Assembly (NCBI GenBank): GCA_013398615.1
Contig: VZSR01000028.1
Span: 2,693,262-2,757,261, forward strand
DNA from: Brachypodius melanocephalos
Lineage: Eukaryota; Chordata; Aves; Passeriformes; Pycnonotidae
Direction of reading: 5' to 3'
DNA length: 64,000 nt
The translations under genes were made by a program, and so were the position numbers. The first letter of the stretch is position 1. Every line of letters starts with the position of its first letter. Below the pieces are notes generated by a model. That model saw nothing but the letters and a program-made list of their open reading frames with translations, had not been told where the DNA came from and made no database searches. This document shows positions 20,961 to 41,375 of this stretch, piece after piece.

Positions 20961-23905
20961 GCCCTGGCTTCCCCAGCTGCCGCAGTTGGCGGCAGGGTCA
21001 GCCACCGTAGATAGAAGCGGGTGTGTTCCCCGGGACGCGGGTGGCCATGCGGGACACTTTGTTTCCCGAGCGGGACTGGCCGCGCTGTCTGGGTTCAGCC
21101 GGCGCTCTCGGCCTTCCGCGCACGGCGCGGTGCGTTCTCTGCCCGCTCCCCTCCCGCGGCCTGGCCTGCAGTTCATCGCACAGAAAACTGTCCCTTTACG
21201 TAAAGAACTGTCGACAGAGTGAGGCTGTGCGTGTTTAAAAGCTTCGCCGGCAGACAAGCACCAAATTCTGCTCATGTAAAACACGTCTTTCCTCGCTCTG
21301 CTGTGCTCTACCCGGGGCACCGGCAGTTCTGTCCGGGGGCGCTGGGGCGGCCACTTGTGCCACCTCCTGCTTTGGTGCCACCTCCTGCCTTGGTGCCACC
21401 TCCCGCTTTTTCCTTGGCACAGCCCGGGTGTGCACAGCGCGGTGCCTGGCTGACCTACTTCTGTGCCGCGACCCTGCAGAGGAACCGAGCAGCTGCGTGC
21501 CGGTGGGAGGGCGGCGGAAAGCGCCGCTCCTTGCCCCCTAGAAATCCCCGCTTGTTTCACAGGCAGCGTTATGTGCGCTGAAAACAGGCAGAGATTTTTC
21601 CTACCCGCAGGAAGAGAGGCTCCAAGGAACGCCTGGGTTTTGATTGATATCAGACATTTCATTGCTGCATTTTATGCAACCATCGTGTATGAGTCAGCAC
21701 GCCTTTGTTTCCTCCCTGTAAGGAGTATGCTGGAAAGCCAATAGTAAGAGGAATCTGTGGGCTTGCATAATTCTGAAGATTTTTTTTTCCTCAAAGGAAA
21801 AACTTTGGTGCTTTTCACAACATAACCGTTTTTTTTTTAAAAAAAATTCCACAACCAGTAATACTGCCAAAGAAATTATATTCAGGGAGGTAGAGAATTT
21901 CCAGGTTCCATCTAGTTTTAAAAGTACTGGCCCTACTGGCAGTGGCAAGCCTGTTCCTGTGTTGTGTTATTACGTAAGAGCTCCTGTTACTTAGCTGGCT
22001 GCCCTGGAACGCTGCATTCATCTTGTTTGCTAGCACTAACCCCTCTCAGGCGAGCAAATTGGCATTATGAGATTACAGATTGTTCTTAGGGTAAAGTCTG
22101 CTTTTTAAAGAAATCTGTTTCTGATGGACTGAAGAAGCTTTGCACAGAGTATATATGTGGGCCAATAGCTTTGAGAAAACCTATTTGCTTTTAAACTATA
22201 CAGCAGCTTTGGAGAAATTAGTCAATAGAGGTGAAATTTATTGACTTCAGGTGACAGATTAAGTGCAGACAGGGAAATAACAGACATTGTAAAATGCCTG
22301 AGAATTCAGTGAGGTTATTAGGGCAAATACCATTGGCAGTGCATGCAAATGCAAGACTGACTTTGGGGTTTGTGGGAAGAAGCTTAAGTATATTTGGTAT
22401 TTTTAAAACAGCTTTTTTGTTGTTGTTGTTTTCTCTTTAAGCGTGTTCTACATTGAATTTGACCTGTCAAAAAAGGAAAGAGGGATCTTTGTTGCTGTAT
22501 GTCTACAGTTTTCACAGGCTCAGCAGAGATCAATTCTGAAGGTCCTGTACAAATCTAGCTTGTGTCTTGAAGAGCTAATGCATCCACAACTGCTGGAGTA
22601 AGAAGGGAGTTAAGAAAGGTGGTGTTACTGTTAGTGTGTATGCTGATGAGCACGTTCTAACCCTGTATCTTTATGGCTGTTTATGTGGATAAGTACCTGC
22701 ATTCTGACTCATGTGAGTGTTAGCTTTTATTATGGGATTACGTGAAAAAATTGGGTTTGTGCCAGACTTTGGCCTTAGCACTGTAAGGCTCTGTTTTTAA
22801 AAACACCTTTAAAATTTACAAAAAGCAGTGATGTTCAGGATAGAATATTTGTCATTTTCCATTCTGTCAGTATTGTGTGTTGCTGTGGAGCCCTTGCATG
22901 GCTTATTTTGGTGCTTTGTGTGCATTATTAAGCTCATAATGAGCTCTTGCTGTGAGCTTGGCATAGCATGAACATATTTGGCTTTTCTGCCTGCTTGGCC
23001 TTGCCTAAGAAAGATCATCTTCATTCTGCAGCTCTGCACAGTATTTGTTTTGGTTCTCTTTATTTTTTCCCTTGTTAATTCTGAATTATTTTAACAGTTG
23101 TGATTAAAACAAATTCCCATGAGTCTAGATACTGATTATTCCACTGGCTGGTAAAAGTGCACCTCCTGGTGTAGCTGTGTTTGTAACTTGGCATTCAGTG
23201 ACATCCAGAAATGCAGGCATGGAGTGCAGCTGCTCTGGTGCTTGATGTTATTACAAGGGAACACGGCACACAGAGCATTGAGCTGTTTGTGTTAATGAAT
23301 GGCCTGTGCCCAGAGCTAATGAATGTACTCTGCCCTTTCCCAAAGGTAGCTGGCAAAGTTAAAACTCTCTTTAGTAGAGTAGCATAAGGATAATAATCTC
23401 CTATTTCAATTCAGCTAATTTCTGTTGATTCATTGATTGTACATTCATGTTATTTTATGGTTCTCGTGTAGGTTTTTTTCTACTTGCTGGTCACTTAGAG
23501 CTAAGCATATGCCTATGCCAGCAGCAATGCCATGCAAGAGTTGCCTGAGCAGTTGTAGAGGGGATGTTAGGATTCCATGCTATATCCAAACAGCTTGCAG
23601 CCTAAATGTGGTATTTTAGATAGGTGTTGGTTGTTGTGCAGACCTCTGAATAGCCATGTTGTGCCAATGTAAAGCAAGACACCTGTTCTGTTTTAATGAT
23701 ATATCTTTGCAAATTTGTTCAAATGCAACCGCCTGGGTACAGATTTGCTTAATACATGCAAATCCGATTGCTTGCATGGTTGCAAAGACTTAGAAAAAAA
23801 AAGAAACTGTGCCTAAGTATAAAAGTGAGTTTTGTTGTGACATATTATCTTAGTAAAAACCTTAGCAAGATATTAGAGGTAGGCATAATGAAAGTGACTT
23901 TTGCT
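20961..23905. other. Intergenic region between NOP58 and SUMO1
   Basis: The first 700 bases are CpG-rich. The long open frames there (240 aa minus, 170 aa plus) look like GC-driven shadows. From about 21.65 kb the sequence is AT-rich and holds no supported gene or named repeat up to the gap. Confidence 0.65.
21357..21410. repeat. 18-bp minisatellite, three copies
   Basis: Three head-to-tail copies of an 18-base unit, GTGCCACCTCCTGCTTTG with one or two changes each, lie in the CpG-rich region upstream of NOP58. On the minus strand the repeat spells part of the Lys/Val/Ala/Pro-rich shadow frame. Confidence 0.85.
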
Positions 23906-24005
23906 NNNNNNNNNNNNNNNNNNNNNNNNNNNNNNNNNNNNNNNNNNNNNNNNNNNNNNNNNNNNNNNNNNNNNNNNNNNNNNNNNNNNNNNNNNNNNNN
24001 NNNNN
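23906..24005. other. Assembly gap (100 N)
   Basis: Exactly 100 N replace sequence at the upstream border of the SUMO1 CpG island. The round length suggests a placeholder gap, so part of the SUMO1 promoter may be missing. Confidence 0.99.
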
Positions 24006-24261
24006 CCGGGTGCCCTCAACGTTCGGCGCTTCTTCCAACGGCCCTTCCCCGTCTCCGCCGCGGCCCTGCTGGGCTCCGCTGCCGCCGCAGCTCCGTGCGA
24101 GGGCCGGGAGCGGCCGCGGGCGGAGCCCGGGCGGGAAGTGAGCTCAGGCGCACAGGAAATCCCGCCCGTGCCGCGGCCCTGTGTTTGCGCTGCGGGCAGA
24201 GAAAGGAGCGGAGCGCCTGCAGCGGCCCAACCGAGCCTGCCGCACGACACGGGGCCGAGCC
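24006..24261 (+). promoter_or_regulatory. SUMO1 CpG island: proximal promoter and 5'UTR
   Basis: This GC/CpG-rich block immediately precedes the SUMO1 ATG and continues into intron 1 to about 24.68 kb. No TATA box is visible, as usual for a housekeeping CpG-island promoter. The transcription start cannot be fixed from sequence alone, and upstream sequence is lost in the gap. Confidence 0.7.
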
Positions 24262-32994
<8,733 letters not shown>

Positions 32995-34105
32995 ATCCTT
33001 CTGATTTTCTTCCCCCTTAATCCTTTTTTATTTTTAAATAATAGTTCTTTTGTAATGTGGTGTTCAACACTGAAACTGGCACCCCATCTCTGGGAGTTTA
33101 CTTTCAAGCGTCTGGTATTTTGAATTCTCGTGCTCATTATACACTATTGTTTCTGTTTTCATTGTGCTGAACTTCTGTGATCCAGCTGCAGCCTTGCTCC
33201 CCTCTTCCCTTCTGCCCTCCCCTTTAGGAATACATGTACTCACATGCATTTGTATGTTCGCTGGGTTCGTGCATTTCGGGCACGAAGGCTGTAAGATCTG
33301 CCAGGTGGGCGAGTGTTCTTAATGACTTCCATATCTGCCCTGAAGTTTTGATGTGTGACTGTCTCACTCCTGGACTATAACTTTCAGTGCGAGATGAAGT
33401 TTTTCAGAGAACTAAACTGTGGAGAAGTCGTGTATCCATAACTCAGAGCTATTTTACTTAAATTGTGCTGATGGCCCAATGAAGAAGATTGCCGAGTTGG
33501 AAATGGAAAAGGTAGAACTGTTGTCATCTGTTCCTTGCTCCAGAGATGGCTTTGCTGAAGATGTGAAATTGAAAACCCTAATGATTTTTAAATATTACCA
33601 GAAGAGCCCAGAAGCATTTTAACCTCATATAGCAATTAGTGTCTGCAGGTATCCATGCAAGAATGTTCACAGCAGCCAACTGGTGTTACTTTGACACTCT
33701 TGTTTGTACCTTTTGGCCTGGGACGTGGGTTTTGAATGGACATTGTCTGTACCAGCTTCATTTAAAATAAACAAGAAAACCAATTTTATAAACAACGTGC
33801 ATTTTCTTTTCAAATGTTTGGAAATGAGCAAAACCAATTAGTAGTTATAATTAGGGTATGCTTTTCCCTAACTTTTCCAGTGACTATAAGTTGAAGCCAG
33901 AAAAAAAATTGTGCTTTGTAAATATACCTCATAATTTTTTTTTTTCTACTTGCCCTAGTAAAATACTTGATCTACTTGTTTTGCAGGTGACTCTTAGACT
34001 AGTAGCCGTTTCTTTTCTTGGAAGAGAATATTCACATACAGTTGCATAAATGTTCACTTCATGCACAGAATTTAAACTGAAAATGCAACTTGGAAATAAA
34101 GATGG
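32995..34105 (+). other. SUMO1 3'UTR with two poly(A) signals
   Basis: The sequence after the SUMO1 stop holds AATAAA at 33766-33771 and again at 34095-34100. A 3'UTR of about 0.8 to 1.1 kb fits the family. Alternative polyadenylation between the two signals is plausible but cannot be shown here. Confidence 0.75.
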
Positions 34106-36908
34106 CTTTTAATGTCTACATTTCATATGATATGGTACCATTAAATAATCTGTGATGGATGACATGGAAGTGTCATGACAGTTCATTGGTCTACATGATC
34201 CAGCTACCTGCAGATTATAAATGGTCAGCTTGAGAACTTGTTACTGGATATGAAAGCTGAGGTGGGAGATAATGGGCAGAGTAGAGTGAAGAGAAGATTT
34301 CAGTACTCTCCCTGCTTCACCTTTTTTGCAGATGAATAGAACTTGTCTGGGAAATCAAATTCCATATAAGTGCCAGCTTCAGTTAAAGACAAATGCTGGC
34401 AATACTTGGAAAAAATAGCAGGTTTTAAGTATGTTTTTAATGGCATTTGCTGTAAAGCTAGACGTACATCTTCTATCATGCTTGTGGTTGTCCTGTTCCT
34501 CATTTAGTAATACTTTTGTATGCATAGTTGCACTAAGCAATTTTTTAAAGATTAAAATTTTTGTTTACAAAATTTCAGAATATGGGGTTTTCTTAAAGTA
34601 TTTTATGTAATTCAGGAAATCCCTCTTAAGGAAAGAGGGATTGCTATGATGATGTAGAATGACACTGCTTCTCTGAACTCACTTACTCCAATTACTTTTT
34701 AAAAATACTAAATACATTCACTTCAGAATACCAGGAATAAAACAGCCTTGTGACTATCACCAGGTCATCTTTTAAATTAAAATTTGTATAATGCTCTTTT
34801 TTGTAAGCAAGTTCCTATTACCTCTATTCTGCAAACGAGGAACTGAGGTGCAGTTTACTGGGGTCACTGTGGAAGCTGAAAGTGGAGCTGAGAACTGAAT
34901 CCACATCCCTGGGGTTTGATGCTAGTATTCTAGTGGCTGCCCTGACTGTCTTTGCTTCTAGCTGTTCACTTTCCTCTTCCAAATCTGTTTTTATGTGCTC
35001 ATTTATATCTGCTTTCTAGCTGAAGCACTGCATTTGGTTCTCTTGAGACTGTGGAGGAGGGTTTTCTGCAAAATGCAGCTTCAGTAGGATGAAGCTCAAG
35101 GCGAAGATTGCTTTCTGTTCGGTAACCTTGTCCTAAAATACATCTCTTTATAAAAAGTGGATGTGGAACCAGTGACAGACTGACTTGACCTCTTTCTCAG
35201 AATTGTTGTGAAGCCTCAAAGAGCCTCAACAGAGCTGCTGGTCCAAAGTCATGTCTTTGCTGATAGAACAGTAATGATGGAAAAACTCGCCTCTGCCTCG
35301 AAGATTAGTGTTGAGAGCTCTGTGCAAAATTAGAAGATGCATGTGCTACAGATGCACCAGTACCCTTTCTAAAGAAGTTAATTCTTGGGAAATACAGGTT
35401 CAAATAAAACTTGATTTTTAAAGTAAAACCTGAGTTTTGAAGTCAAGGAACTAGACTTGATTTTTTTTTTTTTTTGAAGAGCCAGTCCTTTTCCAAATAA
35501 TTTCTTTCTAAAAATGTGGTCTAGATTGGAAGTTTTAAAGCACTTACAGTTTTGAAGGCTATAACTGGAAATGAGGTTGGATTTCATATGTTGGAGAAAA
35601 ACAGAAAATCTTTCCTCTTTCAATTTTTCTGGTTTTGCTTACTTGTGTTTTAAAATCAACCTTTTCCTAAGTGCTTAGACAAAGTGGTGGAAGAATAAAA
35701 CCACCTTCACTAAGTCAGTTATGGAATAGAAGGTGGAAGCTAATACTTTTTGAATTGTGACAATGTATTTAATATTCACTATGGTGATGTATAAAAGCTT
35801 TATTGAAAGGCACTTTACAAAACTATCAGTCTTAACAGCTTTTTTCAAAGCTGCTCTACCTAAAGGATTTGTGTATTCTCTTAAGTATAAACATGTCTGC
35901 ATGATCACCAGTTTGATAAAATTAGGATTTTTTTGAAGTTAAATGCATAAATGCTAGCAGGATTTGGACTTAAGATAATGCTAAAGTGTGAATTCTCTCA
36001 TGGATTTTGACTAGCCATGTATTGCTTTAGAAATGCTACAGTTGTTTACTAGCTTTTAGCTTCTCCTAATTTAAATGGAAAATATTTAAGAATACAGTCT
36101 TAAAATATTTGTGTTGATCTGTGCTGTGCATCTTCTGTGTGCACACTTGAATTATTGCTGTTCAGGTAAATCTTCTTAAATGAGAAAATCAACCTCTGAA
36201 GCACTCTCCAGACACCAGTAGGAATTGTGCTGGATGTTTAAACTGGTTTTGGTTTGCTTTTAGAACCAGCACTTAATGCATACCTAATGAAGTTCAGCTC
36301 CAATTTAGAGACGGCAAAAATTGATTACTCTTCTCCGCAGGAAACCCTACAGGAACTGCAATAGGAATTGAATCTACAAGTGTTACACTTTGCTAGAAAA
36401 TATCAGGAAAAAAAAATTAGAATAATCCAATTAATAAGGAAGATAAGACCTTACCTTGCTATGGTTTCTCTGTGGTCTTTTTATTGCTGAATCTGAAATC
36501 TAGCTTCTTCTTACAGTGGTGTGTTTATTGCAATTTACTGTTTTTGGAAGATTCCTCCTCAGTACTGAGGTCTTCATACCTTTTTGTCACCTGGTGACTT
36601 AATTGTTTTATCTCTTAACACAAAATGGACCAAAGAATCTATTCTGGCACCTCGGGAGGTCTGTCTGGATTAATTCCTACTGGCTGATCAAACATCAATG
36701 CTTTTATTTCCTGTTGTTGGGATGTCAACACAGACTAATGCTGCAGTCTAGGAAAATAAATATATGAATGAATAAAAGGTTTCTCTTGAGCCAGACTGGA
36801 CCCTTGAATTTGAATGCAGCTGAAAGAGCTCACTGCAATGAGCCATTCCTAGCACCAAGCATTTACTTACTCTTTTATGCTTGTTTCAGGCCCAGCTTTT
36901 CGAACAGG
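34106..36908. other. Region downstream of SUMO1, no feature seen
   Basis: AT-rich sequence without supported coding exons on either strand. A T-run of about 15 lies near 35461. No named repeat or RNA gene is visible. Confidence 0.6.
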
Positions 36909-37029
36909 TCAATGTGAGAAAACACTCATGGTTGAAGGACATGTTGAGTGTGTTCCAGTCTGGTAGCTTCCATTAGTAATGCTCCTTGGACTGCTGAGGT
37001 GGTTCCAGGTTTGTTCTTTGCCTCCAATG

Positions 37030-37558
37030 TTAATAAAGGGGATGCAGGACAGAATTCCTTCTGGGGTTAGAAAGCTGGTGCCTTGGCTTGACCCATACAC
37101 ACTTGGTGAGCTCATTGCTGGTGCCCTGGCACTGGCTTTGGTTTTGCCACAGGGCATGTGGTGCCTTCTGCAGCACTGAGGCTGGGCAGGAGCCTGGGCT
37201 TCCCCTAGGAGTTGTCTTTGAGCAAGGATTGGGTCTTCTGTGGAAGAACCTGTTGACTTGCTGATACCTTCTTGTGGGCCAGTCACAACAGTAAGAGTAG
37301 AGCAAGTGGTAGGTGCTAATTGCTGCTCGGCTGTAGTTATTGCTTGGCCTTTTATCCCTGGCAGTGCTTTGTGGCTCATAAATTGACCTAGAAGGCCTGT
37401 CAGCAATTTGCAATGTTTTAATGTGTACTATGCAGCCTCCCAGTTCCTGTGTTCTGAGGCGTTGCAGGAAGTTATGGAAGCTCTGGAGACTGCTCTGATG
37501 GATTGTGTAAAGGTAATCATAACAGGTATTCAGGGAAATCCAGTTGAGTTTCTTCTTT
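37030..37558 (-). pseudogene. Possible terminal exon of a KIAA2012-like locus
   Basis: On the minus strand an acceptor ATATTACAG at 37559 opens a frame with no stop for about 176 codons (RKKKLNWISLNTCYDYLYTI...), ending at 37030. Its phase matches the donor of the fragment at 37846. A second minus-strand frame (36909-37406) is also open for 165 codons, so it is unclear which frame, if any, was coding. I recognise no domain. The link to KIAA2012 rests on position and strand only. Confidence 0.25.
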
Positions 37559-37845
37559 CTGTAATATGTTATAAGCACTAAAATGTTTAGAGAATACAGG
37601 TGCAAATTGCTGGTGCAATTTGGGGAAATACTGAAAAACTGGTTAAATAGTAAAAGAAGAGCACTGTGTCTTGGGGCTGGAATCGATGGCAGTTTAACTC
37701 CTGAGGTACCAGTGGTGCTCTCCAGCGTTAATTAGACTGATGGAACTCCTACTACAGAGAGATTTTTGTATAGACTGGCACTAGGTGTAAAGATGTGTTG
37801 ATATAACAGGAAAAAAAATAACTTCACTGATTAATAGCTACATAC

Positions 37846-38055
37846 CTGATTAAATTTAAAAGCTGTGTTTGTGTTTTGGCTTCCTCTAGACACAGTCTAG
37901 CATCTTCCTCTTTCTTCATTTTCTCCTCGGCCTTGTAAGTTGCCTTTTCTCAGTTTTTCCTTAGAATTCCAGGTGTTCTACTGCCATGTCAACCAGCTGC
38001 TGGCATTCTTCCTCTAACCATGTTGTCCCTTCTTTTTGTCTGCATTCTTGTGCTT
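37846..38055 (-). pseudogene. KIAA2012-like coiled-coil exon with frameshifts
   Basis: On the minus strand an acceptor TTTCTAAG (38056) opens AQECRQKEGTTWLEEECQQL, continues VDMAVEHLEF and meets TAA. The next frame continues without a break in character, ATYKAEEKMKKEEDARLCLE then EAKTQTQLLNLI, to a consensus donor AG/GTATGT at 37845. Two single-base insertions near 37955-37975 would explain the loss of frame. The charged, helical composition and the position convergent to SUMO1 fit KIAA2012, which neighbours SUMO1 in mammals. Identity is inferred, not proven. Assembly error is an alternative to decay. Confidence 0.4.
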
Positions 38056-38576
38056 CTTAGAAACATCGCCAACAACTATTGGTTGTTTATGTACTTTCTA
38101 TTTAGGAAATAATTTTTCAGTTACAGAGAAAAAGAAATGCTGTTATTATACTGACATTACAAGTATTTAGTACCATCTCACATGAGTTTTTCTTAAATTG
38201 TAATTGGATTTTTGTTCAAGCCTTTCTCTGCCACTATTTGTTAGAGTCCCTTTTTTATCTGTAAATGCTGGGAGTTGGGCTTTCAGAGAAGATATGCAGT
38301 GGAAACAAACGATCAGATGTAGCATCAATGTTGTTATTGCCAGCAATCTTGGCATGTTGCATTGTATCTAGGCTGTGGAATGTCTCTTTTTTCAGACTGC
38401 AGGGACTGTGGCAGAGAGGACTATTCTGTTTAATAGAGAAGCAGCTTAGGTACTGCAAGTTTGGGACATAGTGTCACAGGAATTTCAAGGCAGAACCACA
38501 GGCTTTGTCTTTACCAGAAATCATCCATTCTGATGAATTATTTGATGCTAAAGTAAGCATTAGTCTTTCTATAGAC

Positions 38577-38745
38577 CATCTGCTGCTCCATGTTCCTCTA
38601 ACTGTTGCTTCTTCTGGAACTGCAGAAGTGTCCTGTGGTAATCCTGCTGCTGCTGCCAAATAGGTTCTTGTGCTGTTTTCTCTAATTGTGACTTCTTTGC
38701 TGCCACCTCCTCCTCATGGCATCTCCACTCCTCAAGTTTCTGTTT
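38577..38745 (-). pseudogene. KIAA2012-like coiled-coil exon
   Basis: On the minus strand the acceptor TTTACAG (38746) opens KQKLEEWRCHEEEVAAKKSQ, then LEKTAQEPIWQQQQDYHRTL, then Q/K/E-rich sequence to an in-frame TAG near 38577. No consensus donor is seen before the stop, so the splice site may be lost. Composition is that of a long charged coiled coil. Low similarity evidence: I recognise the style and the syntenic place, not a signature. Confidence 0.4.
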
Positions 38746-39505
38746 CTGTAAACTAAAATGTAAATTATTATTAATTGCTATAGCAACCTTGGGTTTGCTG
38801 AACATTCTTGCCAGAAGAGCAGATCCTAGCCCAAGGAGCTCAGCAGATTGCCAGAGTGAAGGGGAGAGAACTGAGAATAAAGGGAGAAGGGGTGCTGATT
38901 AGCGTTATGTAGCATATGTCTGGTTGGTTCAGAAATATTAAAAAAAGCTACTGTCTACTTTCCTTCACACTACTTGGAAGGGGGCAAACCCCTGTGTTGC
39001 ATTTTTCACATGTGCTTTTGAGAAGGATACAAAGAATATGAGTTATGGATATGTGGCTTATGTAGAACAAAGATTTGGAGAAAAGGGATGGAGGAGTACA
39101 TGGGAACAGTTAGGAAGGTTCAGTAAGTAAGAGCTGGAAAAAAAATTGGAATGCATCTTCGTGTAACAAGGACACAAACGCAGAGCAAGAACCCAGGCTA
39201 TGCAACAAGTGAGGCAATGGAAAGCCTTGGCTGACATTTACATGTAAACAGAATGACAGTAAAATGGGCTATTTTTGCAGGAGGATTCACACTGAGAGCA
39301 GGGAGGATCAAAGAAAATCAAGGAGGTTCATGAAGCAAAGGCATATTTTCCTTATTTTGGGAATGGGACGTTAAGGAAAATAAAATTAAAGGTCTTTCAC
39401 CTCACTGAGTGTGGTTCAAGGTATTTTCCAGTCATCTCAGCCCTGCAGTTTGGCTTGAATGCCTATGAAGTTAAGCAGGGCATGGCACTAATTTTAAAAA
39501 AAATT

Positions 39506-39520
39506 AAAAAAAAAAAAAAA
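39506..39520. repeat. Poly(A) tract
   Basis: A run of 15 A, preceded by an eight-A run, lies just left of a CpG-rich patch. I see no retroelement body. Confidence 0.8.
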
Positions 39521-39574
39521 GGTGTTTTAAATCTTTCTTTTCAGCCATGTGATTAGGACATGCTGGTTCTGCTG

Positions 39575-39715
39575 ATGGGGTTCTCGGGGGTGCCTGTTTT
39601 CCCGGGAATGCGCTGCAGCGCGTTCGGGCAGGCTGTAGCTCCCCGAGGCCACCCGAGGAGGTCGCTGTTGTCCCCGGAAAATGCCGTTCCAATGACAAAT
39701 TACCAGAGGGACGCG
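39575..39715. other. Isolated CpG-rich patch
   Basis: About 140 bases contain many CpG dinucleotides (TCGGGG, CCCGGG, GCGCTGCAGCGCG, CCCGAGG, GTCGC, CCCCGG) inside AT-rich sequence. On the minus strand it is open in at least one frame, but no clear splice borders are present. It could be an exon of the minus-strand KIAA2012-like locus or a small regulatory island. Confidence 0.45.
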
Positions 39716-40059
39716 AAGGGATGAGATGGTGTCAAACGCACTGTTTTGTGTAAGAAGAACATTTCAAAAGGTGAACAGAAATGTGATAATTATATTGCAC
39801 GAGAGCTTGTTTCTGATACTGATTCGTTTCCTAGAGCTTTGCCTCAAGTATTTGTTGGGTTTGGTTTGGGTTTTTTTACCTAAAGCATGTCAGCAGAAGT
39901 AAAGAGCAAAAGTGAGATTAAAAGGTTTGTGTTCAGAATTTTCACGGGAGTGCTGAAGCAGTTTGCTGGTTTCTTCACAATCTGTTGTTAGTCTTCTGTG
40001 ATGTTAGAAGATGCTTTGTTGTTATCTATATTTTTTTCATGCTGAAATATCCTTAGGTG

Positions 40060-40345
40060 TGGATGCAGGTGCCTGGCTTCCAAAAGAAAAGCAATGACAA
40101 CAGCAGTTGTGTCCTCATTCTGTTCAAATATTCCCTTCTCAAATGAGAACATTATCCTCACTAACCACATGTCCTCCATGCTCCTCTGTTCTTCCTTTTC
40201 CAGATCTACCTTCACTTTTTCCATTTGTTCCTACTGCTCTTTTTCCATTACTGTTCTTCCTTCCTCCTCTTCGCTTCTCACATTGTCTTTCTGCCTTTTT
40301 TTTGTTCTCTTTACTGTGTGGATTTCTCTTCTTGGCATTTTTCAG
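40060..40345 (-). pseudogene. KIAA2012-like charged exon with in-frame stop
   Basis: On the minus strand one frame reads ..KKRQKDNVRSEEEEGRTVME, then KEQ, TAG, EQMEKVKVDLEKEEQRSMED, then MWLVR. The two halves around the TAG (a possible CAG to TAG change) have the same E/K/R/Q-rich helical character, which suggests a disrupted exon. Exact borders are uncertain. It lies upstream of and on the same strand as the other fragments. Confidence 0.35.
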
Positions 40346-41375
40346 AAGGAATGTGAACAAAAGAGTGAACTTCAGGTGCATTATTAATTATATTTCATAA
40401 GTGATTATTATCTATTATTAAGTGAGATTTAAAATTTCTGAAAGATATATGCTCTACGTACTTATTAAATTTGTTTTGACATCTGTGGGAGTTTTCTGGT
40501 CACTGTGACCTGTTTTCTCTATATGGTAAATGTTCTATATATTTTTTTTAGTATTTTTTTTTCTTCAGTAGATACTTGCCTTTGTGATACCTGATGACTC
40601 TTACGCGAATTTGCTCGCTTTTAGTGTCTCAAAATGTTGCTACTTAAGCTGTATTCTTGAACCTCTGCCAACTTTATATTTCTCCCTGTGTTTTTTTAAG
40701 TGTTTTTGAAGTTGTAGCAAGGGAGAGGGCAGGTGCAGGGGTTTCCTCCAGCTCCAGAAAAGAGGACACTGAGGAAACAGGTAAGGTCTAAAAAAGCATA
40801 AAACTCTTGTAAGCTGAATGGTCAGCTAGAGGGTCACGGTGGTGAAATGGCAAAGCTACTGCAGCCTGTATTTCTGGAGTTCTAAACTAGGGCTGAGGAA
40901 AACTTTTCCAGGAGATTTAAGATGCATACCTGAACAGCCGCATTACTTTGCCGTGTGGTGTCTCTTTTAAAGAAGGCATTGGGGGGTGCTTCTGGGCTCC
41001 AGGTTTTCTGTGAGGCTGGTCTCGGATATTTACAGTCCTGGAATTGCAGGTTTTGGGGGTCTCGGCTGGGTGGGCAGCGGGATGGATGGGCTGAGGGCTC
41101 TGCATGCTCCCAGGCTCCATCCCACACCTCTTCCCAGCACTGCTGCCTTGGCCCATTGGCAGGGGAGCATGGAATTGGGGCAGGTGAGCAAACGGCCATG
41201 GATATCTGGTGTGAGGGAATTGCCATACCTGCCTCTGTGAGTGATGCTGAAGTACATAAAAAACCAACATATATCCTATTGCTAGTGAGGGTAAAGGAGA
41301 GAGGAGGAATTACCTGAGCTTGGCTACACCTGTGCTTAGGGTGAAAAATGAGCTGAAGCAGCTGGGGAGCTCTTT

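Noticed and set aside
20710..21662. Long open frames on both strands upstream of NOP58 (170 codons plus, 240 codons minus)
   Set aside because: They lie in CpG-rich promoter sequence where stops are rare. The composition is Pro/Arg/Gly/Ser without domains, and one spells the minisatellite.
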